Below, in pieces: positions 22,451-32,727 of a stretch of 46,318 bases of DNA. A program made the position numbers and the translations under genes. Position 1 is the first letter of the stretch. Every line of letters begins with the position of its first letter. This stretch comes from Oopsacas minuta (Eukaryota > Porifera > Hexactinellida > Lyssacinosida > Leucopsacidae): the NCBI GenBank assembly GCA_024704765.1, contig JAKMXF010000053.1:1-46318 (forward strand), in the 5' to 3' direction. Under the pieces are notes generated by a model that did no database searches, was not told the DNA's origin, and was given only the letters and a program-made list of their open reading frames with translations.

Positions 22451-22917
22451 ATGCAAAGTTCTGGGAGAGATTTTCATAGTAAAGTAAACAACGAACATGA
22501 AATCTATATTCTTATCCTTACAATTATCTTAATCAATCTAGGAATTATATCTTCAAATCTCTCTTACAAACGTTTATTTTACAATTTGTACAAATTTGAA
22601 TCAGAAAGAAGTTACTATCTATTTTTTGGAGCATTCATTTGGAGACCCATAACCTGGAGTTAACTCTCGATTCTCTTGCCATTCTGGCATTAATAATTAC
22701 AAATCAAAGTGTTGAACGTCTCTTAAAATCTTATTTGGTCAAGGCATTTGTTACTCATCCTTATACGTATAGCTGTAAAGATTTTGCATAAATAGTACCA
22801 CCTGTTCTAGGTTTAGCCTGTTCTAATAGACAAGGTAAATTCGATCGGTATTTCTCATTAGTTCATCAATCAGTTCAATACAGAAAAGATGAACAGACAA
22901 ACTGTAATATTAATTAG
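22451..22917 (+). pseudogene. Possible third gene of the OTU transposon, unrecognised
   Basis: A frame from 22451 (MQSSGRDFHSKVNNEHEIYI) passes a frameshift near 22650 into LELTLDSLAILALIITNQS and SNRQGKFDRYFSLVHQS, with one further stop (TAA near 22790). Both parts are helical and hydrophobic with sensible composition. They lie between the OTU segment and the right inverted repeat, where an accessory gene could sit. I do not recognise the family, and the segment could also be a decayed C-terminal extension. Confidence 0.3.
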
Positions 22918-23149
22918 TATCTTGTAATACTTTTCAATTTGCTTACTCTTTTCTTTCAAAAAGCAATGTTTTGTATAATGTATGGTAACTGTCATTACAA
23001 TGGTGTTGTGTTATTTATTATATTTCAAATATCTTCTGATTAATATTTAGTAACCACAATAGAATTGGAACTATAGAATTGAAAATGATACTAAATGCTT
23101 ATCATAATTTACGTACACTGTAATGTCATACATACTTTATTATTTACAG

Positions 23150-25528
23150 CAGTGGTTCTCAACCTTTTCTGGCCTTCCCCCCCATGAAGTTTTCCCTCCC
23201 TTTTGGCTCCCCCTCTCCACAAATAATTTGAAATTAGTTTTTTTAATTCAAATTAACAGTAATAATGCGAACCTTGTAGTTGCTTATTAGATGCTAATAT
23301 TTCAATATCTGGACTATAACTTGATGCTGATATCCTTAAATCTTCCCTGAAGTCAAGTCGCCTGCGGTGTTTTGACCTAGGAAAATTTGCTGAAGCAAAC
23401 GTATTCTCACAAAAATATGCTGTTAGCAATGGAAGCAAAAGCAATCTTTCAGCTTTTTTGAAAAGATTTGGTGCCACCCCCTTCACTAAAAACCAGAATT
23501 TCGTTTTGTTAGCACAAGAATATTTAGCTTTTGCCTCCTTATTTGCCTGTAAATATAACAACTCGTCTACTAGGATGTCGTCTAAGTCCATCATATCTTC
23601 CTGTGACATATCTATCGGACTTAGTAGGTATTTAGGGATTGATGGAACGTCCGAAAAGCGATTGGAAAAATCAGTAACTAGATTCATCAAATGTTCTTCG
23701 ACAAGGGGAGTAAATTTAACTTCAAGATGTGATGAAAGAGAAAGAATTGCTTCTACACGTGGGAACATGTTCCATTGGTTGCTCAGTATACGTAAACGAA
23801 AGAATTTCAACTTATTTTGAAATGTAGTCACATTTTCTATAGCAGCTTGAAGAAAAATCCCAGCTCCCTGCAACCTAAGATTACTCAGGTTATAGTAAGA
23901 GAAGATTTCAGTAAGATAGGCTAATTTCAGTTTGAAATAGATAGATGAAAATACTTCAGTCTCGAGAAATGTTTCTGATCTAGAAATTCACATAACTGAT
24001 CATAAATAGTATATACTCGTTCAAGAGCTTTTCCTCTACTAAGCCAGCGAACTTCTGTGTGGAAAAAGAGGACGTCGTCTTCTGCTTCCGAATCTTCACA
24101 TAGTTTTCTTAGTATACGTTCGTTCAAAGGACTTGATTTGACAAAGTTCGCAACTTTGATGGCAAGGTTAAGTGTTTCATGAAGTTCAGGCTGGAGATTT
24201 TTAGCAGCTAACGCCTGTTTATGAAGCATACAATGGATAAAACTGCACTGCAGTACTTCCCTTTTAAAACATCCCCAGAATCCAGTATCTCTACCGGTCA
24301 TATTTCGAGCTCCATCTGTACTGACATTAACAACTTGGCTTAAACTAATCTGATGTGAGTCAAAATAGGATCTAACCATCTTGAAGATATCTTGTCCAGT
24401 GCAACGACATTCAAAATAATCAACGAAAAGCAATTCTTCCTTTATGCAATCGTTATCGATGAAACGCATACAGACAATAAGAGTAGATTCTGCTCCAAAT
24501 GTTGACTCATCTAATTGAATGCTGATAGGAATATCCTTTATAAGCCGAACCAATTTATCTTCTAAATTCTGTGAAATTTCACTAATCCTCCATTTTACTA
24601 TGTCATTAGATAACGGGATTTTGTCTAGTTTCTCAGCTGCCGCACTTCCCAGAACATGCTTGGCACAAGCCAACAGTGAAGGTTTGATTAGAGTTTCTGG
24701 ATCTGTGTGAGGTTTTTTAAGCTTTGCGATTAGGGAAGATACTTCATAGGATGCCAAAGTACAACATTTCAAATCGGTAGACTGAGTGAAGAGAAAAAGA
24801 TTTTTGTTGATTCAAACAGGCCTTGTACTCTATTGGTTGCCCCACCTCTGTGGGATGTTTTGAAAATTGATGCGCTTTTAAATGATAAGGCCTCATAAAA
24901 TCATTCGCCGAGCATACATGGCAGATCAAGCAAAGAGGTTTTAATTCGTCTGGACTATAAATGAATCCAAACTGCAGATAAGAGGGATCATAATGTCGAA
25001 TTCTGCGTTTTGCATTTGGTTCGGACATAATCTTCTGATTGTATAAAGTCTTGCAATGATAGGATTGAAAATGAATTAATGTAGATACAGTTCTATGTCA
25101 TATTTATGTAGATTGTAAAATGAAAATTGTATCGATCAATAGGATGCCATATTATTCATATTATTGGAATCACACATCGATAACGTATTCACAAACGAAT
25201 ACATAGTATTTATTGTCATACAAAAGCAATTTATATTTGTCAGATGCATGGCATCTTTTCGCACCCTTACAAAGTATTAACAATAATTATATCTGAGTAC
25301 TAACTTTATCGACGTCATATGCAAATGGGGTTTTTAAAGAGCGAGAAATTGAATACAAAGATATAAAATAAGTAGCGGTAGCGAGGAGCCTCCTCTGACT
25401 AGATTATTTACACACACCCTAAGTATAGATTGTTCTCTCCGGATATGTATCCCCCCTCTTGCGTTCATCCTCCTCTTCGGTATTGCCATTCCCCCCAATG
25501 GGGGCATATCCCTGGTTGAAAGCCACTG
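23150..25528 (-). mobile_element. hAT transposon, ZBED5/SCAND3-like type
   Basis: The ends are CAGTGGTTCTCAACC and its near complement GGTTGAAAGCCACTG, flanked by 8-bp duplications ATTTACAG (23142-23149) and ATTTAAAG (25529-25536). The 2379-bp element holds one minus-strand transposase with only about two frameshifts, making it among the better preserved insertions here. It landed close to the right inverted repeat of the OTU transposon. Confidence 0.94.
23253..25028 (-). pseudogene. hAT transposase, ZBED5/FAM200-like, two frameshifts
   Basis: The frame starts MSEPNAKRRIRHYDPSYLQF and has a BED-type zinc finger (CLICHVCSANDFM then HLKAHQFSKHP). It then shifts near 24770 into SYEVSSLIAKLKKPHT, PLSNDIVKWRI and QLDESTFGAE (first catalytic aspartate). 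Further on come STDGARNMTG (second) and FFHTEVRWLSRGKALERV (glutamate region). A second shift near 23900 leads to the C-terminal dimerisation region: LLPLLTAYFCENTFASANF and KHRRRLDFREDLRISAS. Domain order and length match animal ZBED5/SCAND3-like hAT proteins closely. Only two indels separate it from a continuous frame, so it is probably a recent arrival. Confidence 0.93.
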
Positions 25529-25544
25529 ATTTAAAGTACAATTT

Positions 25545-25890
25545 GGCCGTCTATGTAATTCCTGCGTAAAGTTCGGGCGTTCATAGCCTTTTCAAAAATA
25601 ATTTTTTGAATTTCAAATTGGATATACACAATGTACCAAGTGAGATGTGAATATGATTAAAATGATGAGTTGTTATCACAATAATTTCAGGAGATATTAA
25701 TAAAAAACCTCGACTAAAATGTAATGCAAAATTGCTTACTCATCATATAAAATTTGGCGATTATGAGTGATGGTATGAAATGTACCAACTTTCTTCTTTA
25801 CACTGGTATGGTTCTTTTCAAATAGAACCCATACTTTTTGAGGAAAAGGTGTTTTAGTGGAGATTTGAATCGGCTGCTAAGATACACTCG
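25545..25890 (-). repeat. Right terminal inverted repeat of the OTU transposon
   Basis: Reverse-complement partner of 16164-16511. It ends CGGCTGCTAAGATACACTCG. The inner edge is only 17 bp from the inserted hAT element. Confidence 0.88.
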
Positions 25891-25897
25891 TAACATA

Positions 25898-27202
25898 CAG
25901 GATGACACATAAATACTGTTACAACTTTTAAAACTACCATATTGTGGATGAATATAATTCAATAGCGTTGAAACTTATCCACTATATTGTACTACATATC
26001 TATATTATCTCAATAAATCACACCAGCTATATCTCATTTAGAAGTTTTATAATTTCAACATTTTGTAATGGAGACTCGTCGTTCAACTATTATTGAGTTA
26101 TTCAAGGCCGGAAAATGTAGAAGTGAAATTACCTCTTTGCTCAGTTACAATAGAGTGTTTATTTCGCGAACTTTGTCACGGTTTGCTGATGTAGGGGAGG
26201 TGTTAGACCGACCACGACTTGGCCGTCCACGTACTGCACGGACAATTTCTTTGACCAAGAGGATGCTACAACGGATTAAACGAAATCCCGCCCGAAGTAT
26301 CCGAAAAATGGCCTTTGGAACAAATACAACAGGGAATCGATGCGGAGGCTTGTTTGTAATGATTTGGGTATGAAAGCGTACGCAATGAACAAAGACAGCT
26401 CCTCACAGCCAAAAATAAAAGTATGAGGTTGGAAAGATGCAAGGCCGTGCTTTCACGTTTCACCAATGGTCGGCACAAGCAGATCCTTTTCTCTGATGAG
26501 AAATTATTTACTGTTCAGCAGGTCCTAAACAAGCAAAATCATAGGATTTTAGCCACCGATAAGAGTACTTTTGCCTGAATCTACTTTCCGCGTCTCTAGA
26601 ACGCAGAAACCAGCTTCAGTGATGGTATGGGCCGGGGTTACTGCAACTGGTCGGACACCTTTGATATTTATCCCCCAAGGTGTGAAAAACAGCCAAACGG
26701 TTTATCGGGATCAATTCCTGAGAATGTCTTGAAGCCTTAGGTACAATCACATTTTGGAAACGACCTATGGGTATCCAGCAAGATTCTGCCCCAGCTCACA
26801 AGGCTAAAGCTACTCAAAAGTGGTGCAAGACCAATTTTCCGGGCTCATTTCTTCCGAAGAGTGACCACCTTGTCGCCAGACCTTAACCCTCGACTTCTCT
26901 ATATGGTCCATATTGGAGGAGAGGGTTAACGCTACACCCCATCGTTCAGTTGAGGTTCTTAAGAGTACATTATTAAGAGAGTGGTCAAAGATTCCGGATG
27001 AGCATGTGTGTGCCAGTATAGACTCCTTCATCGTCCGTCTGAAGAGCTGCATTAAGGCAAAAGGCGATATATTTGAGTAATACTTTCTTAATTTTCAACC
27101 CTATAGTATATCTAAACATAATTTAGAATATTAGAACGATTGCTCCAATAGTTTTTGTTTTCAGCCCTTTTATATTTGTAACAGTATTTATGTGTCACCC
27201 TG
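25898..27202 (+). mobile_element. mariner-type transposon B
   Basis: Ends CAGGATGACACATAAATACT and complement ending TATTTATGTGTCACCCTG are flanked by TA at 25896-25897 and 27203-27204. The 1305-bp element sits inside the right target duplication of the OTU transposon, so it is younger than that insertion. Confidence 0.92.
26068..27080 (+). pseudogene. mariner transposase (DDxD type), broken
   Basis: METRRSTIIELFKAGKCRSE begins a helix-turn-helix region, followed by RPRLGRPRTARTI. The frame shifts near 26320. FSDEKLFTV carries the first aspartate, QQDSAPAHKA the second (26782-26784), and LDFSIWSILEERV the third (26892-26894), about 36 residues later. An aspartate rather than glutamate at the third position marks mariner/maT-like relatives. 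The C-terminus ends SCIKAKGDIFE. Stops and shifts near 26350, 26575, 26730 and 26870 inactivate it. It is distinct in sequence from mariner A but of the same general class. Confidence 0.85.
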
Positions 27203-27218
27203 TATATATACTTATATA

Positions 27219-30087
27219 TTAGTGTGTTGTGAAAAATACTATTTCGCTCAATTTCTTTCTGCTGGGGTAATTTGGGGTGTGGTTTACACCATGCAACAAA
27301 TTCATTTGGGTTGGTACAATGGAAAAAGGGCCTTATTTGTCCGGTTCATGACATACTTCTACTTTATCCTCGATCCCTAACAACTTTCTATTGAATATGC
27401 ATTATTTTTGTCTACTAGTAATTGCCATTTAATTTTCTTTTACATTATTATTTCGCATAATTCTTAGATTTTACATATTTGGCAGATTATCTACGCAGTA
27501 AATCTGTACACCCTTCATTTGGTCAACCGGCTAAATTACATCAGTATATGCTTCCATAGTGTACTGATGTTTACAATTATTTTTCACTTGAAAGGCATAA
27601 TATTATTTCGAATGGTGAATCAAATCCTAGGACCCAAGAAATAGCCAATGTAGTACTAAAGGGTTCCTTAATGTTGGGATAGATCTTGTTTAGTCAGATG
27701 GCAAAAGAAGTTAGATCATAACGGCAAATTTCTCCTGGATAAAGAAGGTCAATAAGTTCTAGAAATGTCGAATGTCATAAGCGAAAAGCGGATAATTGGT
27801 AAAATAGAAATCTATATAAAGACGGTCTTAAACTCTCAAATGGCAAGAACGGAAAAAGATAACAATAATTGTGAAAAAAGTATGACAATATGAAGCAAAT
27901 TTCAGTGCCTTTACGATATTTTATGTTGTAAGTGCGAGCTTCTTGATAACCTTGTAGGAGCTGCCCAATAGAGAATAGAATCTTAGACCTTGAAATTGAA
28001 TGTATTAAAGACCGGAAAACAATCAGAAATATGTTTTACCGGAATTGACCAAAATGGATCAGAAATTTATAAACAGAGGATAAAAAGGAAAGAAGAAATT
28101 GAAATAAAGCTGTACTGGACAAGGACACTGGAGATAACAGTTCGCTCTATCTATGGCTCGAAAGTTTCCTTGAGATTGTAGAAGACGATCCTAACCAATC
28201 TGTTCAAAGTGACGAAACATATGAATCAAAAAGCATCCCACAGTCTCTCTGTGATCAAAATCGTTGTATACTCCCACCTTTTTCGAATGTGCGATAGCTA
28301 TGGCATAACGACCGTGCAGGAGCCTCCATTGCAAATACTGAGTTGCAAGATTATGGTATACTTAAAAAGGGAAATCTGAATGACTTTATTGACCACAGCA
28401 AATTTCACAGGGAAAGAGAGAGATGGGGAAAAGTGGCAGAGAAGGATAATATCCTCAAGAATACAAATGAACCTATTATGGCACTTTATTATGATGGCAG
28501 AGAAGATAAAGCCCTAACAAAAGTTAAATGTAATACATATTTCAAGTACATCACTAAAAATGAATGCCATGAAGTAATTGTGGCAAAACTAGGAAGCCGT
28601 TATAATGATCACGTATTACCAAAATCAGGAAAAGCAACAGATATAGTCAGTGATATATTTGATATCATCCTGGAAACTGGTGCCAATTTAATCGTACTAG
28701 GGTGCGATGGAACTCCAATAAATACTGGACCTCATGGAGGCATCAATAGACTCATTGGGATTAAGTTGGGAAACCGTGTCAACAAGCTGTCCGTGGCCTT
28801 CATACAAACGAGTTGCTACTAAGGCACATATTCAAAGAAATTGATGGAGTGACTAATGGACCAAATTCAACACTGAGCCTATTTGTAAGGAAATCAAAAA
28901 AGATCTTACAAAATTTCTTCTTGTTCATTTTGAGCCAGTTTCCAGGAAAGTAAAATATATACCAGTTGAACTTGTAAAGAAACATAGTTCAGATCAAGAG
29001 TATTTATATGAGGTGGCACTTGCTGTTCAAAATGGCCCATATCATTGCACAGGGAACTTACTGACTAAGGAACCGGGTATTCTTAATAATTCAAGATGAA
29101 TTACACTTCTAAACAGAATCCTTCGGTTATATATTTCCAAATTAACTCCAACTTCTGAACTAATTCGTATCGTGAATTTTATTCCTAAATCAGTATGTTC
29201 CAGGATGGTCTCGCTTCAAAGAGTTTTGGACTCTAAGTGATGGTGCCAAAAATTCTTCTATCTTGTTCAACTATCTAAGGAATCACCAGTGCCTGACAGA
29301 ATTGATACTCAGAGAATACTTCAAACAAATCGGTATTGGAGTCGCCCAGAAAATATCCTTATATCTATGCTTTCAGATAATTCCCCAGATCCAAGAAAGA
29401 GAGCCGTAGAAACTATCCTGAAGTGTCGGAAAGTTGTGAATTCACGGAATTTGGGCCATCCAACCGAGCAGAGGAAATTTAAAGTTCCAAAGATAAATTT
29501 TATCGCTTCAACTTATTCACATCTTATAGAATTTGATTGATTATCAATTACAGAACCACCATTGACGGCTAATTTCACAGATGTGGAGCTACATATCAGC
29601 CATTGATAAACCATTGTTAATTCCATCCTATCCTTGTCATTCCCAGAATGTAGAAATATGGGTCAAAGAGCTTACTGAAGCATCCATAAAACGATGCGGT
29701 CATCAAGACGACATAGGTACATACTTAACAGAGCCATTTCTAGAGAAAACTTACCACCTATCAATTAGTTAATGTACAATCATAATAGTAACAACATAGA
29801 AATCCTTATATTTTACAATCAAAAACATTAAGTTGTGATTTATAGTGGAATACAGAAAGCAGATTCTTTGGGAAGATATTAGGGATCGAGGATAAATAGA
29901 AGTATGTCATGAACCGGACAAATAAGGCCCTTTTTCCATTGTATCAACCTAAATGAATTTGTTGCATGGTGTAAGGATCAAAATGTTAGGTTCTTTATAT
30001 ATATTAGGGTAAATGACATCCAACCACACCCCAAATTACTCCAGCTGAAAGAAATTGAGCGAAATAATATTTTTCAAAACACCCTAA
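27219..30087 (+). mobile_element. Unclassified DDE-like transposon with 160-210-bp inverted repeats
   Basis: Inverted repeats flank the stretch: 27219-27380 on the left and 29879-30087 on the right, beginning TTAGTGTGTT / TTAGGGTGTTTTG. The left arm lacks about 55 bp present in the right arm. Between them is one broken plus-strand protein gene. The flanks are TATA-rich, so the target duplication (perhaps TATA or TA) cannot be fixed. Neighbours on both sides are other insertions. Confidence 0.75.
28343..29772 (+). pseudogene. Transposase-like protein with YxDGR and GCDGT motifs, broken
   Basis: The best-preserved part has ALYYDGREDKAL (28478-28513), then HEVIVAKLGSRYNDHV and NLIVLGCDGTPINTG (aspartate codon 28706-28708). 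After a shift come LHTNELLLRHIFKEIDGV and, in later frames, RPENILISMLSD, RKFKVPKINF and YPCHSQNVEIWVKELTEAS (glutamate codon 29653-29655). The motif order resembles a large group of unnamed proteins found in many copies in arthropod genomes. The conserved D, D and E with flanking inverted repeats suggest a DDE-type transposase; this is inference. Several stops and shifts disable it. Upstream coding traces may reach back to about 27480, for example LADYLRSKSVHPSFGQP. Confidence 0.7.
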
Positions 30088-30101
30088 TATACGTATATAT
30101 A

Positions 30102-31015
30102 CAGTCAAGGGACAAAAGTATTCGACCACACAAATATATTGTCATAAATTGTATACTCTTTCCCGCTCCTATATATTGTGTAGTCTATATTCGTAGCTGC
30201 AATCTAGTAATTTCCATAGAATAACGTATGTTTTTCAAGAATTTCAAAAAAATATTTTCGATTTACACTTTCTGAAGGTGTTAATTATGAATAATTATTA
30301 GATAATTATTGATAATCAAATATGTGGTAATTCAAAGCCTATTAAGAATCTATAATTTCTGACTTGATATTTGAATTCTACGTAGGCGAGTTACCACAGA
30401 TTGAAATTTCCAATCGAATTGAACAACTTTTACCAAAGTTATAGAAGAATTTCAATTTGTGCCATTTGTGCCACCTTTTGTCCAAGGTGGCACAAGTGGC
30501 CGCTACCAAGAAGTTATTTTGTAATTCAAGGGTTAGCATAGTCATACCATTCGAAAATAGTACTTTGACTTATTCCTCCTAACCCTAGTTGATTTCCTTG
30601 TAGTGGCGCTTTTTCCTGCCACCTGTGCCACTTTTTCAAAAAGTGGCACAAGTGGGACAAATTGAAATTCTTCTATAACTTTAGTAAAAGTTGTTCAATT
30701 CGATTGGAAATTTCAATCTGGGGTAACTCGCCTACGTAGAATTCAAATATCAAGTCAGAAATTATAGATTCTTAATAGGCTTTGAATTACCACATATTTG
30801 ATTATCAATAATTATCTAATAATTATTCATGATTAACACCTTCAGAAAGTGTAAATCGAAAATATTTTTTTGAAATTCTTGAAAAACATACGTTATTCTA
30901 TGGAAATTACTAGATTGCAGCTACGAATATAGACTACACAATATATAGGAGCGGGAAAGAGTATACAATTTATGACAATATATTTGTGTGGTCGAATACT
31001 TTTGTCCCTTGACTG
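30102..31015. mobile_element. Long palindromic (fold-back) Tc1-type element, copy 1
   Basis: The 914-bp sequence starts CAGTCAAGGGACAAAAGTAT and ends with its complement, flanked by TA at 30100-30101 and 31016-31017. The two arms, each about 400 bp, are near-perfect inverted repeats around a loop of roughly 80-100 bp. The ends look Tc1-like, but there is no transposase. Single strands would form a very stable hairpin. Confidence 0.93.
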
Positions 31016-31017
31016 TA

Positions 31018-31263
31018 TATATGTATATATTTTTTTTCCACATTGATACAGATATATATTACGTTTTAATAGTAAACTTGAATATTTTATCTATATTTGT
31101 GTTTTTATGTCCAGAATGGTTGAAGAAACTGAAGGACCCCGGGGGCCGATTTGTGACCTACAGAGGTATTTTGGTTCTGGCTCTGAATATTTGAGTCTTG
31201 GACGAGTATTAACACCTTTTGACATAATTAAATGTCATTATCAGTCACCGCTCAGCCTATATA
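31018..31263. other. Spacer between the two palindromes
   Basis: About 245 bp of ordinary AT-rich sequence with a T-tract near 31030. The short frame PEWLKKLKDPGGRFVTYRG near 31120 is unrecognised. Confidence 0.4.
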
Positions 31264-32173
31264 CAATCAGGGGACAAAAGTATTCGAATACAGAAATATA
31301 TTGTCATAAATTGTACACTCTTTCCCGCTCCTATTTATTGTATAGTCTATATCCGTAGCTGCTATCTAGTAATTTGCGTAGAATAACATATGTTTTTCAA
31401 GAATTTCAAAAATATTTTCGATTTACACTTTTTGAAGGTGGAAATTATGAATAATTATTAGATAATTATTGATAATCAAAATATGTGGTAATTCAAAGCC
31501 TATTAATAATCTGTAATTTCTGACTTGATATTTGAATTCTACGTAGGCAAGTTACCCCAGATTGAAGTTTCCAATCGGATTGAACAATTTTTCCCAGAGT
31601 TATAGATGAATTTCAATTTGTGCCATTTGTGCCACCTTTTGCCCAAGGTGGCACAAGTGGCCGCTACCAAGAGGTTATTTCGTAATTCAAGGGTTAGCAT
31701 AGTCATATCATTCGAAAATATTACTTCGACTTATTCCTCCTAGCCCTAGTTGAGTTCCTTGTAGTGACGTTTTTTTCTGCCACCTGTGTCACTTTTTGAA
31801 AAAGTGGCACAAGTGAGACAAATTGAAATTCTTCTATAACTTTGGTATAAATTGTTCAATCCGATTGGAAATTTCAATCTGGGGTAACTCGCCTACGTAG
31901 AATTCAAATATCAAGTCAGAAATTATAGATTCTTAATAGGCTTTGAATTACCACGTATTTTGATTATCAATAATTATCTAATAATTATTCATAATTAACA
32001 CCTTCAAAAGTGTAAATCGAAAATATTTTTTTGAAATTCGTGAAAAACGTGTTATCCTATGCAAATTACTAGATAGCAGCTACGAATATAGACTACACAA
32101 TATATAGGAGCGGGACTGAGTATACAATTTATGATAATATATTTGTGTGTTCGAATACTTTGTCCCCTGACTG
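31264..32173. mobile_element. Long palindromic (fold-back) Tc1-type element, copy 2
   Basis: This 910-bp copy is clearly homologous to 30102-31015 in the same layout. It begins CAATCAGGGGACAAAAGTAT, ends TTTGTCCCCTGACTG and is flanked by TA on both sides (31262-31263, 32174-32175). Each copy having its own TA borders indicates two separate insertions, or a duplication that kept the borders. Confidence 0.9.
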
Positions 32174-32175
32174 TA

Positions 32176-32405
32176 TCTATGATAGATGGTAGAAGTTTGA
32201 ATCACATTTACCCACAATATAGGGCAAATGTCCTCACTAGGTCACTTTAACAACTGCAAACTCATCATGAAATTATTACGTCATCATGACTGTCAAACAT
32301 TGAAAATTTTCCAAATTTCGACTACTTTGAGAATTTCTCCATACACGAGGTACTATGTTCCGAGATCACTAACCAAAAGCACGTCAGAGCTCCAGGACTT
32401 CCACA
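32176..32405 (-). repeat. Dispersed repeat family A, copy 3
   Basis: On the minus strand it reads TGACGTGCTTTTGGTTAGTG near its start, then GACAGTCATGATGACGTAAT and AAATGTGATTCAAACTTCTA, matching copies at 6165 and 15770. Its far end is cut at 32175, the border of palindrome copy 2, so the palindrome inserted into this repeat. Confidence 0.68.
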
Positions 32406-32629
32406 GAAAGCCTTTAAATGGAATTTGGATCGACATTGATAATAATGAAATAATTTCCGATAAATTAACCTCGAGGCGCGTACTGCTGAATATATCCCAT
32501 CGCGTAGCAACCCAAAAGCACTGACAAATGTGGCTATTTCATACTTATGCTAGAACAATGGACCAACTCAGCCATAATTCCGCCAATCGCGCAGTGACCT
32601 AGCAATCAACCGGGCTAGTGATATTTAAT

Positions 32630-32727
32630 CCGGGGATATTCTGTTATATAATAGTTTATCCCTGGATATTCTATCATTAGTTTATGTTGGTGATATTCTA
32701 TTGTATAATAGTTTATCCGGAGGATAT
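32630..32727. repeat. Short tandem repeat, about 31-bp unit
   Basis: Three to four imperfect units share GGATATTCT...TATAATAGTTTATCC. A further related unit occurs at about 33278-33325. Each unit is itself partly palindromic. Confidence 0.65.

Larger units (their letters stand above)
16164..25890 (+). mobile_element. Long-TIR (MULE-like) transposon with DDE transposase and OTU protease
   Basis: The outer edges are inverted copies of about 347 bp (16164-16511 and 25545-25890) beginning CGAGTGT. Between them lie a plus-strand transposase pseudogene, an OTU cysteine-protease segment and a possible third frame. Long inverted repeats, a 9-11-bp target duplication and a DDE core with a C..H pair between the second aspartate and the glutamate all fit the Mutator-like (MULE) superfamily. 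That assignment is inference. The 9.73-kb span includes three later insertions: a pogo MITE (16881-17058), a mariner (17106-18412) and a hAT (23150-25528). The ancestral element would be about 5.9 kb. A mariner also sits in its right-hand duplication. Confidence 0.8.
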
